From Bacteroidota bacterium (lineage in GTDB: Bacteria > Bacteroidota > Bacteroidia > CAILMK01 > JAAYUY01), in assembly GCA_016776505.1 (NCBI GenBank), contig JADHTG010000017.1, positions 1 to 52,318 on the forward strand: DNA of 52,318 nucleotides. Direction: 5' to 3'. This document shows positions 1 to 8,322 of this stretch, piece after piece. Position 1 is the stretch's first letter. Each line of letters opens with the position of its first letter. The notes beneath the pieces were generated by a model that was not told the DNA's origin, searched no databases, and saw only the letters and a program-made list of their open reading frames with translations. Made by a program: the position numbers and the translations under genes.

Positions 1-629
1 ACTAAGGAAGCTTTGATCCCAAATAAATCACGTGCAATCTCTGAGATTTCTTTTACTGATTTTGCAATGTATGGACACTGGTCTGAGTAATAAATTACCA
101 GTCCTCTGTCACTCTGGCTGTTCCCAAAACCATGATCTTTAAAAGAAGGCAGTGGAAAAGTGTCATTGAACTTGAGTGCTAATAGTTCAAAATCGGGAGT
201 AGTTTTTTCAATTACTTTAAATCTGTTTTTAATAAATAGAGATTTATTTGCCATCCAGCTGCCTTTCCTCACAAGAACTGCCACACCAGCTTTTTTTTGT
301 TTCCTGGCATCCGATAAGCAAGCATCCAGTAATTTCTGACCATAACCCAATTCTTTGTAAAGTTTTTTCATAATATAGATGCAATGGATGAAAAAATATC
401 CCATTGCATTAATAGGTCGCCAGCAAAATTCTCCCGGAATATATTCAATAGCACCCACAGCACCATCTTGTTTTGAGTATAAGACCTTGTATTTCATACC
501 CTGGTCAAACTGCTGTTTATTCCATGCCAGCTTTCTTTTATAGCCTTCATGCTTGACATATTTGTATCCACACATAGAAAAATTATGGATATTGCTAACA
601 TCCGTGTCTATTATCCTGACATCACTCAT
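1..629 (-). CDS. GNAT-type N-acetyltransferase with YoaP-like C-terminus (partial)
   Basis: The frame opens with ATG at 629-627 and stays open to the left edge, so the C-terminus is missing. The middle carries a GNAT acetyl-CoA-binding signature (GYGQKLLDACLSDARKQKKAG) after a strand reading GAVGAIEYIP. The visible end reads VIYYSDQCPYIAKSVKEI, which resembles the YoaP-like domain that follows the GNAT fold in some acetyltransferases. The acyl acceptor is unknown. The start codon directly abuts the stop codon of the upstream secreted beta-propeller gene, so the two may be co-transcribed, although their products go to different compartments. The GNAT call is fairly firm; the YoaP-like part is weaker. 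Confidence 0.65.
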   Translation of the reverse strand, partial: MSDVRIIDTDVSNIHNFSMCGYKYVKHEGYKRKLAWNKQQFDQGMKYKVLYSKQDGAVGAIEYIPGEFCWRPINAMGYFFIHCIYIMKKLYKELGYGQKLLDACLSDARKQKKAGVAVLVRKGSWMANKSLFIKNRFKVIEKTTPDFELLALKFNDTFPLPSFKDHGFGNSQSDRGLVIYYSDQCPYIAKSVKEISEIARDLFGIKASL

Positions 630-1883
630 TTATCTGATAATTTGGAAAGTTTGCTGATTATTTGAGCTCATTAATCTTGCGAAATATACGCCACTGGAAA
701 GGATTGAACACGAAACCTGATGATATTGTGAAGATATATTCTCACTGCAGTAAACAATTTGACCTTTTGCATTAAGCACAATAAGTGTGTATGTGCTGCC
801 TGTTTTATTTTCAATTCTGAGAATCTGACCATTTTCAGATGTATTGGGGTCAATATGAAATGAGGAGCATTCGGGATCTACTGCAGGAATTGAAACAGTC
901 TTTGGAGATGCGGCTAGTTGTATCCCGCTTGTCCCTTCATAAAACATCAGGTAGGTGTTTTTAGTTGAATCGAAAATCACATCAGGAGCCCATGGACCAT
1001 CTTGATCATTCAATGTGTCGAAAGGGGAATAAAACCTGTCATAAACAGGATTGTCTTTATGTTTCGTCCAATTAATTCCATCTACAGATGTTGCATATCC
1101 AATTCGCAATGTATCAAAAGCCGAGATGGATGAAAATCCTGAATACCACATTTCAAATGTATTGTTCGTTTTAATGACGGAAGGAACTGCCATCCACATG
1201 TCATCAAAACTTTTTGAAGGTCCCAGTGAAATGATCGGGTTGTTTGGGTGGCGTGTCCATGTAATACCATCAGGAGAAGTAGCCAGACCAATATGAATGA
1301 GCCAGTTCCAGCCAACCCCGCTATACCACATCATATACTGCCCGCTTTTTTCATCATACAAAACGGCAGGGGATTCTATCCATTTTCCATCCCATTTGGC
1401 ACTGTCGGCTTTAGAGAAAACAGGGTTGGAAGCATGACGGGTCCAGTTAATCCCGTCCGGGGAAGTCGCGAGTCCATAAGCTGAACTGATTTCGGGACCC
1501 TGCTGTTTAACATCTCCATAATAGTATAATTTATATCCTTCAGGTCCATGCACCACTTCAGGTGCATCCAGCCACCCGCTATCCCAGCTTCCGCTTAAAC
1601 CGACATCAAAAACAGGAGTGGCATTGTTAATCTTATTCCAGTTGATTCCATCCAATGACCAGGCATAGGAGATCCGGGCTTTCATATCAGTGCCAACTGC
1701 AGCATACCACATTTTAATCGTATCCTGTTCAAATAAAACCACGGGTTGCCCCAGTGCAATGGCTTCAAATGAAGAAGCTCCTTTTGACAATACGGGATTA
1801 GCGGCATGTTTTTGCCATTCTACCTGTGCTTTTCCATAATAACAGAGTAATAGAAGAGCATAAATAATAGGGATTATTTTCAT
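630..1883 (-). CDS. Secreted beta-propeller protein (glycosidase-like fold) with T9SS sorting domain
   Basis: The 417-residue product begins with a signal peptide (MKIIPIIYALLLLCYYGKAQ). At least four blade-like repeats follow, each with a pattern such as YGLATSPDGINWTRH then NPVF (roughly residues 70-300). This pattern is typical of five-bladed propellers related to glycosyl hydrolase families 32/43/62. Repeated W-YSG and MWY motifs fit a sugar-binding face, but no catalytic triad can be assigned by eye. The last ~80 residues (from about SSFHIDPNTS to QTFQIIR) look like a type A T9SS sorting domain, implying export across the outer membrane. It may be a glycan-binding or glycan-cleaving surface protein; the substrate is unknown. 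Confidence 0.75.
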   Translation of the reverse strand: MKIIPIIYALLLLCYYGKAQVEWQKHAANPVLSKGASSFEAIALGQPVVLFEQDTIKMWYAAVGTDMKARISYAWSLDGINWNKINNATPVFDVGLSGSWDSGWLDAPEVVHGPEGYKLYYYGDVKQQGPEISSAYGLATSPDGINWTRHASNPVFSKADSAKWDGKWIESPAVLYDEKSGQYMMWYSGVGWNWLIHIGLATSPDGITWTRHPNNPIISLGPSKSFDDMWMAVPSVIKTNNTFEMWYSGFSSISAFDTLRIGYATSVDGINWTKHKDNPVYDRFYSPFDTLNDQDGPWAPDVIFDSTKNTYLMFYEGTSGIQLAASPKTVSIPAVDPECSSFHIDPNTSENGQILRIENKTGSTYTLIVLNAKGQIVYCSENISSQYHQVSCSILSSGVYFARLMSSNNQQTFQIIR

Positions 1884-1990
1884 TTTCAGTTTTTCTCAAA
1901 GATAAAAAATATTGCTTAACTGGATAAAAGTAAACGTATCCTGTTTGCATTAGTGGATGAAATCCTGCTTTGAAATTTTTTTAAAAAATA

Positions 1991-2039
1991 TTTGGTGCAT
2001 TGAAAAATATATTTTTACCTTTGACCGACCGTTCAGTCA
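1991..2039 (+). promoter_or_regulatory. Bacteroidota-type promoter overlapped by a TetR operator
   Basis: TTTG at 1991-1994 and TACCTTTG at 2016-2023 match the Bacteroidota -33 and -7 elements (TTTG and TAnnTTTG) with a 21-nt spacer. An 18-bp imperfect palindrome, TGACCGACCGTTCAGTCA at 2022-2039, pairs at 14 of 18 positions and overlaps the end of the -7 box. It lies just upstream of the TetR start at 2053. The arrangement suggests that the TetR protein represses its own operon by blocking the promoter. Sites are seen directly; binding is inferred. Confidence 0.6.
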
Positions 2040-2052
2040 TAAATTAAATGCA

Positions 2053-2625
2053 ATGCCACGAACTGAAGAGCAATTGAATGAGATAAGAGAAGAAAAGAGA
2101 CTCTTAATTATGGAAACCGCGTTAGCACTTTTTGCCAAGCATGGTTTTCATCATGTCTCTATTAGCCAGATTGCATCATCAGCAGGTATTTCAAAAGGAT
2201 TGATGTACAATTATTTTAGCGGTAAAAAAGATTTACTTGAAAAGATTATAAGTGACAGTTTCAAACATTTTACAGAAAATTTTGATCCCAATCATGATGG
2301 TGTTTTGGAAAAACATGAGCTATTGCAATTTATTGACAATGCTTTTGATATGATACATGACAACTTTGATTTTTGGAAATTATTTTACACCATGCTTTTA
2401 CGACCTTCCGTATTTGAAATAGTCATTCAGAAGTATGAAGAAATGCTTGAACCTCTTTATAAAATGCTCATGACCTATTTTGAGAAAAGTGGCTATGAAA
2501 AACCACACAGGGAAGCTGTATTTTTTGCTGCTGTGATGGATGGACTGGCCATTAATTATATAATCGATCCAGGCCATTTCCCGCTGGAAGACATTAAAGA
2601 GAAAGTAAAAAGTTTATATAGATAG
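2053..2625 (+). CDS. TetR/AcrR-family transcriptional repressor
   Basis: The chosen start at 2053 gives a 190-residue protein beginning MPRTEEQLNEIREEK, the usual TetR length. An upstream in-frame start at 1957 would read through the promoter and operator and was rejected. The N-terminal helix-turn-helix is clear (ALALFAKHGFHHVSISQIAS then AGISKGLMYNYF). The C-terminal ligand-binding domain is divergent, as usual. It heads a tight operon: the LolA-like gene starts 16 nt after its stop, followed by ABC exporter genes. It therefore probably controls the export cassette in response to an unknown small molecule or lipid. Confidence 0.88.
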   Translation: MPRTEEQLNEIREEKRLLIMETALALFAKHGFHHVSISQIASSAGISKGLMYNYFSGKKDLLEKIISDSFKHFTENFDPNHDGVLEKHELLQFIDNAFDMIHDNFDFWKLFYTMLLRPSVFEIVIQKYEEMLEPLYKMLMTYFEKSGYEKPHREAVFFAAVMDGLAINYIIDPGHFPLEDIKEKVKSLYR

Positions 2626-2641
2626 ATTTAAACCAGAAAGA

Positions 2642-3388
2642 ATGAAAAAGATAGTATTGATTCTAATCGTTTTTGCAGTTTCTTCATCAGGATCAATTGC
2701 ACAAACAGCATTGGAGATTATAACAAAAGCAGACGAAAAACACAGGGGCGAGAGCAGCTATGGTGAAATGTCGATGACCATTATAAGAAAAGGATGGACA
2801 CGGACCGTGGAAATGAAAACCTGGTCGAAAGGATCTGAATATTTTATGATATATATTACAGCTCCGGTGAAGGAAAAAGGGCAGGTATTTTTAAAACGGG
2901 GCAAAGAAATGTGGAACTGGATGCCGAGTATCGACCGCATGATCAAATTGCCACCCAGCATGATGATGCAAAGTTGGATGGGCTCGGATTTTAATAATGA
3001 TGATCTAGTGGAACAATCCTCTATAATCAAAGATTATGAACATAAATTGCTTGGAAAAGCAAAAGTGCGTGATGTAATTTGTTTCAAATTGGAGCTGATT
3101 CCTAAACCTGAAGCGCCTGTAGTATGGGGAGAAATTATAAGTTGGATCACTGTAGAAGGCTATGATATGTGGGCTTCTGAGTATTATGACGAAAATGGAG
3201 ATCTTGTAAATGTGGAGCAAGCCTATGATATTAAGGATTTTGGAGATCGGCAGATACCGACAAAAATAGAAATCATTCCGGTCGGTAAAAGGGGTGAAAA
3301 AACGATACTGAATATCCTGGATATGAAGTTTAATGAGCCGCTGGATGATGATTTCTTTTCTCAACAAAATATGAAACGGATTCGTTAG
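2642..3388 (+). CDS. Outer membrane lipoprotein-sorting (LolA-like) periplasmic protein
   Basis: The 248-residue product has a signal peptide (MKKIVLILIVFAVSSSGSIAQ) and a LolA-like fold signature: SYGEMSMTIIRKGWTRTVEMKTWSKG, then KEKGQVFLKRGKEMWNWMPSI and PPSMMMQSWMGSDFNNDDLV. These features are typical of the family annotated as outer membrane lipoprotein-sorting protein, which is found with FtsX-type permeases and MMPL-like exporters. A hydrophobic-cavity carrier role in the periplasm is inferred. It should work with the permeases and ATPase downstream. A GxxExxY insertion now separates it from permease 1 by 478 nt. Confidence 0.8.
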   Translation: MKKIVLILIVFAVSSSGSIAQTALEIITKADEKHRGESSYGEMSMTIIRKGWTRTVEMKTWSKGSEYFMIYITAPVKEKGQVFLKRGKEMWNWMPSIDRMIKLPPSMMMQSWMGSDFNNDDLVEQSSIIKDYEHKLLGKAKVRDVICFKLELIPKPEAPVVWGEIISWITVEGYDMWASEYYDENGDLVNVEQAYDIKDFGDRQIPTKIEIIPVGKRGEKTILNILDMKFNEPLDDDFFSQQNMKRIR

Positions 3389-3390
3389 AA

Positions 3391-3855
3391 TAGCCACTAA
3401 GGCACCAGGTCACAAAGGATCACAAAGAAAAGATGAAGTATAAAGCATTATCTGATCAGGAAGAAAGAATTGCTAAAGTAATTGTCAATTCTGCTTACAA
3501 AGTACATAAAGAACTGGGTCCGGGATTGCTTGAAAAGGTATACGAAATTGCGCTGACACATGAGATAATTAAAATGGGATGTTCTGTTCAGCGACAGGTT
3601 TATTTGCCAGTTGTATATGATGGAATTGAGTTTGACGAAGGATTGCGATTAGACCTGTTGATTGAGGATTTAGTGATTTGTGAAATTAAAGCAATTGAAA
3701 TTGTAAATCCAGTCTGGAAGGCTCAGGTATTGAGTCATTTAAAACTTACAAATAGACGATTAGGATTTGTTATAAACTTTAATGTGCCACTAATTAAAGA
3801 TGGAATTACAAGATTAGTTTTGTGAAACTTAGTGTCTTGGTGTCTTGGTGGCAAT
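3391..3855. mobile_element. Inverted-repeat-bounded insertion carrying a GxxExxY gene
   Basis: The left arm at 3391-3432 (TAGCCACTAAGGCACCAG...) and the right arm at 3828-3855 (CTTAGTGTCTTGGTG...GGCA) are approximate inverted repeats built on units such as CACTAAG and CACCAAG. They enclose one gene of the GxxExxY family. The unit splits an otherwise close operon between the LolA-like gene and permease 1. Related arm pairs without any gene lie at 26041-26134 and 43628-43710. No transposase is encoded, so any mobility would be non-autonomous. Boundaries are approximate. Confidence 0.6.
3433..3825 (+). CDS. GxxExxY-family protein (PD-(D/E)XK nuclease-like)
   Basis: The 130-residue protein contains the defining motif in KELGPGLLEKVYE (GLLEKVY, about residues 31-37). 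It also has a PD-(D/E)XK-like core: LDLLIEDLVICEIKAIE (D then E-x-K, about residues 75-91) and a C-terminal HLKLTNRRLGFVINFNV. The length is normal for the family. The fold suggests nuclease ancestry, but the role is not established. It interrupts an unrelated export operon and is bracketed by inverted repeats, so it is probably cargo of a small insertion element and not part of the transporter. Confidence 0.85.
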   Translation: MKYKALSDQEERIAKVIVNSAYKVHKELGPGLLEKVYEIALTHEIIKMGCSVQRQVYLPVVYDGIEFDEGLRLDLLIEDLVICEIKAIEIVNPVWKAQVLSHLKLTNRRLGFVINFNVPLIKDGITRLVL

Positions 3856-3866
3856 AAATTAATTAG

Positions 3867-5090
3867 ATGAAAACTTACATGAAATTAGCCTGGCGGAATC
3901 TCTGGAGGAATAAGAGAAGGACAATTATAACTGTTTCTTCCATTTTTATAGCCGTGTTATTATCGGCATTAATGAAATCTATGCAGGAGGGTTCATATGA
4001 TGGCATGGTGGATATGGCAGTCAAGTTTTATTCCGGGGCCATTCAGGTTCATAAGGATGGTTACTGGGAAAATCAGAGGTTAAACAATTCTCTCAGAATA
4101 AATGATTCTCTTATTGATGCACTTGAAAGTTCGGATCATATTAATTTTTATACACCCAGGATAGAGTCTTTTTCACTGGCATCATCAGAAAATCTGACCA
4201 AGGGTGTCATGGTTCTTGGAATTGATCCGGAACGCGAAAATCAGGTAACCAAAGTAAAATCCAAGCTGGTGGAAGGGGTTTACCTTGATCAGAACGATGA
4301 AGGTGTATTGCTTTCCGCAGGATTGGCAAAATATCTCAAACTAAATCTGAATGATACCCTGGTGATGCTCGGACAGGGTTATCACGGAGTCAGTGCAGCA
4401 GGTAAATTCCCCATCAGAGGAATCATTAAGCATCCAAACCCGGAGTTTAATAAAATGCTTGTATTCATGAGTATTGGACAATGCCAGATGTTTTATTCGG
4501 CAGAAGGATTATTGACTTCATTTGTCATTATGGTGGATGATTATGCTAAAATTCCTAAAATCCAGCATAGTTTAATAAAAAGTATAAATACAAATGAATA
4601 TGAGGTAATGAACTGGGAAGAAATGCAACCAGTACTGGTGCAGCAAATTGAAAGCGACCGGCAAACTGCCGTTATCTTTAAAGGGATTTTATACCTGGTC
4701 ATTGCTTTTGGTATCCTGGGCACCATCATGATGATGATGTCGGAAAGAAAAAGAGAATTTGGAGTTGTCATTGCAGTGGGAATGCAAAAATTCAAGCTTA
4801 AAACAGTGGTTTTTTTGGAAACGATATTAATAGGATTTGTTGGAACCATTGTAGGTGTTATCGGAAGCCTGCCAGTGATCTGGTATTTTTACAAAAATCC
4901 TATCCCATTAAGCGGAAAATCTGCAGATGCAATCATTGAATATGGCTTTGAGCCGGTCATGTACTTTTCAATGGCACCTTCTGTATTTTTAAATCAAGCC
5001 ATTACTATTTTTGTTTTCACGGCTGTAATTGCTATTTATCCCATTTATTACCTGGGCAGGCTAAAAGTAATAAATGCACTTAGGAGTTAA
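3867..5090 (+). CDS. FtsX/MacB-type ABC transporter permease (first copy)
   Basis: The 407-residue membrane protein begins MKTYMKLAWRNLWRNKRRT, followed by one transmembrane helix, a large extracytoplasmic MacB-PCD-like domain (about residues 45-260) and three C-terminal helices of the FtsX domain. The helix-linking stretch MMSERKREFGVVIAVGMQ (about 290-307) is the typical coupling segment. LolC/LolE and MacB permeases share this design: they drive substrate extraction or periplasmic movement and do not move solutes through a channel. It is paired with a second permease of nearly equal length and a shared ATPase, as in LolCDE. Confidence 0.88.
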   Translation: MKTYMKLAWRNLWRNKRRTIITVSSIFIAVLLSALMKSMQEGSYDGMVDMAVKFYSGAIQVHKDGYWENQRLNNSLRINDSLIDALESSDHINFYTPRIESFSLASSENLTKGVMVLGIDPERENQVTKVKSKLVEGVYLDQNDEGVLLSAGLAKYLKLNLNDTLVMLGQGYHGVSAAGKFPIRGIIKHPNPEFNKMLVFMSIGQCQMFYSAEGLLTSFVIMVDDYAKIPKIQHSLIKSINTNEYEVMNWEEMQPVLVQQIESDRQTAVIFKGILYLVIAFGILGTIMMMMSERKREFGVVIAVGMQKFKLKTVVFLETILIGFVGTIVGVIGSLPVIWYFYKNPIPLSGKSADAIIEYGFEPVMYFSMAPSVFLNQAITIFVFTAVIAIYPIYYLGRLKVINALRS

Positions 5091-5191
5091 TTTATTAACC
5101 ATTAGCAAATTGATTTGTAAATAATGAAAATGATTAGAAGTGGAGTTTAAATACAAGAAGAAAACTAGCATAAATGATTAAATAAAATGAT

Positions 5192-6409
5192 ATGATTTGG
5201 TCTATCGCATGGCGAAATGTATGGCGTAATAAGCTAAGAAGTTCAGTGGTGATAATCGCTGTCAGTCTGGGGCTGATGTCTGGTGTGTTTTCATCGGCAT
5301 TCATGAAAGGCTGGATGGGGCAGCGTATGGATGCTGTTTTACTTACTGAATTAAGTTATATACAAATACATCATCCTGAATTCAAGGAAAATTATGAGTT
5401 CAGGTATTTTATTGAGGATCCTGATCCCATCATGAAAGAAATAAAGTACCTGGATGAAGATATCAAACTAAGCAAGCGTATGGTGATAAATTCAATGGTT
5501 GCTTCAGCTGAAACAGGAACTGGTGTTATGATTAAAGGCATTGATCCTGAGATTGAAATGAAGGTTTCTGACATCAACAAAAAGATCATAGAAGGAACTT
5601 ATTTTGCAGATGCTGGCAGAAACCCTGTAGTTATCGGTAAAAAGCTGGCTGACAAACTGGATGTTTCTATCAAGAACAAAATAATATTGACTATTCAGGA
5701 TCAGGATGGCAATATTACAAGTGGTGCTTTCCGCGTTGCAGGAATATATAAAACATCAAATACAGGTTTTGACGGATCGACCGTCTTTGTGAAGAATCAT
5801 GATTTAGCTACCCTTATTGGACTGGAGCCTGGGAAGGCACACGAAATTGCTATTGTATTACCTGATAAACTGGATCTGGAGGAAATGACAGAAATAATAG
5901 CTGCCATAAATCCGGATCTGCTTACTGAGAACTGGAAAGACTTAAGTCCTGAAATGGGTTATATGGATGATTTAATGGGGGTATATATGTATATCATTAT
6001 CATCATTATTCTTTTTGCTTTGTGTTTTGCAATTATTAACACCATGCTGATGGCCGTTTTGGAAAGAGTTAAGGAAATTGGAATGCTAATGGCGGTGGGA
6101 ATGAATAAAGTAAGAGTGTTTTCAATGCTGATGCTGGAATCCATATTTTTGACCTTAACCGGGGGTGTTTTTGGAATCATATTAGGATACTTAATTTACA
6201 TTTTTTTCCGGAAAAACGGTCTGGACATGTCTATTTGGGGTGAGGGTCTTGAGGCCATGGGTTTTGCTGCTATTATCTATCCTGAATTTGATTACGGGAT
6301 GATTGTGCCGATTATTATATTGGTTATTCTTACAGGAATATTTTCATCTCTTTACCCTGCATTTAAGGCCCTGAGACTAAATCCATCTGATGCAATCAGA
6401 ACAGAATAA
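5192..6409 (+). CDS. FtsX/MacB-type ABC transporter permease (second copy)
   Basis: The 405-residue paralogue of the preceding gene begins MIWSIAWRNVWRNKLRSSV. It has the same one-plus-three helix layout, a periplasmic domain at about residues 40-255 and the coupling segment MAVLERVKEIGMLMAVGMN near residue 285. The C-terminus (YPAFKALRLNPSDAIRTE) is the classic end of FtsX-like permeases. A 101-nt gap separates it from permease 1, and the ATPase starts 32 nt downstream. Together they probably form an asymmetric LolCDE-like complex that moves a lipid or lipoprotein-like substrate towards the outer membrane. Confidence 0.88.
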   Translation: MIWSIAWRNVWRNKLRSSVVIIAVSLGLMSGVFSSAFMKGWMGQRMDAVLLTELSYIQIHHPEFKENYEFRYFIEDPDPIMKEIKYLDEDIKLSKRMVINSMVASAETGTGVMIKGIDPEIEMKVSDINKKIIEGTYFADAGRNPVVIGKKLADKLDVSIKNKIILTIQDQDGNITSGAFRVAGIYKTSNTGFDGSTVFVKNHDLATLIGLEPGKAHEIAIVLPDKLDLEEMTEIIAAINPDLLTENWKDLSPEMGYMDDLMGVYMYIIIIIILFALCFAIINTMLMAVLERVKEIGMLMAVGMNKVRVFSMLMLESIFLTLTGGVFGIILGYLIYIFFRKNGLDMSIWGEGLEAMGFAAIIYPEFDYGMIVPIIILVILTGIFSSLYPAFKALRLNPSDAIRTE

Positions 6410-6441
6410 AAAGTTTTAATTAAAGAATAAAAATCAGAAAA

Positions 6442-7125
6442 ATGAATATCATAGAAGTTAAAAAACTCCACAAAATTTACGATCAGGATACACACCCTGT
6501 GCATGCGGTCAGGGGAGTAGACTTAAATTTTAAAGAGGGTGAATTTGCTGCAGTTGTCGGACCTTCCGGTTCAGGTAAAACTACTTTTTTGAACATGCTG
6601 GGTGGTTTGGATGATCCCACCGAAGGTGAAATTATGATTGATTCAGTAAATATTAATGAACTTTCGAACAGGAAGAAGATTAATTTCAGGATGAATCATA
6701 TTGGTTTTGTCTTCCAGGCTTATAACCTGATCCCGGTATTAACGGCAAAGGAAAATGTTGAATTCATTATGCATTTACAAGGCCGGTCAAAGCATGATCG
6801 TGAACTCAGAACTAAGGAATTGCTTGAAGCAGTTGATTTAGCTGACAAACTGAATGTTCGTCCTAATAAGCTTTCAGGTGGTCAACAACAACGAGTAGCG
6901 GTGGCAAGAGCCCTGGCTTCCAAACCGAAGTTTATTTTGGCAGATGAACCAACTGCCAACCTGGACTCCAAATCAGCAGCCAATTTATTGGAGATCATGG
7001 AAAAACTGAACCGGGAAGAGCATATCACTTTTATTTTTTCAACACACGATCAAAGGGTAGTCGATAAAGCACGCAGGGTAATCACCCTGGACGATGGAAT
7101 GATAAAATCGGATGTACAGGTTTAG
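6442..7125 (+). CDS. ABC transporter ATP-binding protein (LolD/MacB type)
   Basis: The 227-residue ATPase contains Walker A GPSGSGKTT (residues 40-48), a Q-loop (FVFQAYNLIPVLTAKENV), the signature LSGGQQQRVAVARAL, Walker B with D-loop (FILADEPTANLDS) and the switch histidine in FSTHD. The YNLIP..TA.ENV segment and the length are typical of LolD/MacB ATPases. It follows both permeases closely and is the only ATPase of the cassette, so it probably powers the heterodimer formed by them. The family call is secure; the transported substrate is unknown. Confidence 0.93.
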   Translation: MNIIEVKKLHKIYDQDTHPVHAVRGVDLNFKEGEFAAVVGPSGSGKTTFLNMLGGLDDPTEGEIMIDSVNINELSNRKKINFRMNHIGFVFQAYNLIPVLTAKENVEFIMHLQGRSKHDRELRTKELLEAVDLADKLNVRPNKLSGGQQQRVAVARALASKPKFILADEPTANLDSKSAANLLEIMEKLNREEHITFIFSTHDQRVVDKARRVITLDDGMIKSDVQV

Positions 7126-7164
7126 TAATTCAATTTGAATTTTGAATCATTAATGCGTTTGACC

Positions 7165-8322
7165 ATGAAAGCTTTATACATATCATTTTTACTGATCTTC
7201 TTCAGTTTATCATTCAATTGCGTTGCCCAGAAGAAACAAAAAAACTGGAGATTGAATGGTTATGTAAAAGATATGCAATCCATATTATTCACCGAAGTAG
7301 ATGGGGATTGGATGAGCGATAATCTGATCCATAACCGGCTCAACTTTAAATGGTATATGTCAGAATCACTTACGCTGGATATCGAAATGAGAAATCGTTT
7401 TATGTATGGTGATTTTGTAAAAAATATTCCTGATTATGCAAAAATAGTGGATGACGAAAAAGGTTTCCTGGATATGTCTGATCTGCTGATCAACGAGAAA
7501 TCATTTCTTTTGCACTCCAGTATCGACAGGGCATGGATTGATTATACCCGCAATAAATTACAGTTGAGGATTGGACGACAACGCATTAATTGGGCGCTTA
7601 CCTTTGCCTGGAATCCAAATGATTTATTCAATACCTATTCATTTTTTGATTTTGATTATGAAGAAAAACCGGGAAGTGATGCTGTCAGGCTACAATATTA
7701 TACAGGAATGACATCTCTTGTTGAGATAGCTGTAAAAGCAGATTACAATGACCGGATTACAGCAGCAGGCATGTATCGGTTCAATAAATGGGGTTATGAT
7801 ATGCAATTTCTTGGAGGAATGCTGAATGAGGAAGACCTGGTAGTGGGTGCAGGATGGAGCGGTCCATTGCTTAAGGGAGGCTTACGTGGGGAATGCAGTT
7901 TTTTCCAGCCTAAAGATAATCTTTCAGACACCACTGGTGCGTTCCTGGCAAGCTTAGGCTACGACTATACCTTTAAAAACTCCCTGATGGTGCAAACGGA
8001 AGTTTTGTATAACAGCAAAGGAAAAGAGAAAGGGGATTTTAACCTGAATGAGTTTTATTTTATGGACTTAAGCTCCAAAAATCTGTCTTTGACCAGGTGG
8101 TCTGTTATGGGCATGCTTTCATACCCGATTACTCCTCTTTTATATGGATCTGTATCCGCTATGTACAGTCCGAATGACAAATCCCTATTTGTAGGTCCAA
8201 CCATTAGCTATTCGCTTGCTGAGAATTTAGACTTCTCCTTGGTAGCACAATCATTCTTTAGTGATGCTGCTGCCGGAGGCAAGGGAACTTTTGTGTTTCT
8301 AAGGATTAAAAAGAGTTTTTAG
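7165..8322 (+). CDS. Outer-membrane beta-barrel protein of the export cassette
   Basis: Starting at ATG 7165 gives a clean signal peptide (MKALYISFLLIFFSLSFNCVAQ); starts at 7135 or 7153 would only add residues before it. The body alternates polar and hydrophobic residues and ends in an aromatic residue (FLRIKKSF), as outer-membrane barrels do. Motifs such as RNKLQLRIGRQRINWA then WNPNDLFN resemble DUF1302-type or porin-like barrels. It ends the TetR-LolA-FtsX-ABC operon, and similar barrels accompany such cassettes, so it may be the outer-membrane acceptor. Its stop overlaps the stop of the convergent gene by 4 nt. Confidence 0.7.
   Translation: MKALYISFLLIFFSLSFNCVAQKKQKNWRLNGYVKDMQSILFTEVDGDWMSDNLIHNRLNFKWYMSESLTLDIEMRNRFMYGDFVKNIPDYAKIVDDEKGFLDMSDLLINEKSFLLHSSIDRAWIDYTRNKLQLRIGRQRINWALTFAWNPNDLFNTYSFFDFDYEEKPGSDAVRLQYYTGMTSLVEIAVKADYNDRITAAGMYRFNKWGYDMQFLGGMLNEEDLVVGAGWSGPLLKGGLRGECSFFQPKDNLSDTTGAFLASLGYDYTFKNSLMVQTEVLYNSKGKEKGDFNLNEFYFMDLSSKNLSLTRWSVMGMLSYPITPLLYGSVSAMYSPNDKSLFVGPTISYSLAENLDFSLVAQSFFSDAAAGGKGTFVFLRIKKSF

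Noticed and set aside
1957..2052. N-terminal extension of the TetR protein from the ATG at 1957
   Set aside because: It would translate the promoter and operator region and add 32 residues unlike TetR N-termini. The start at 2053 gives the standard length.
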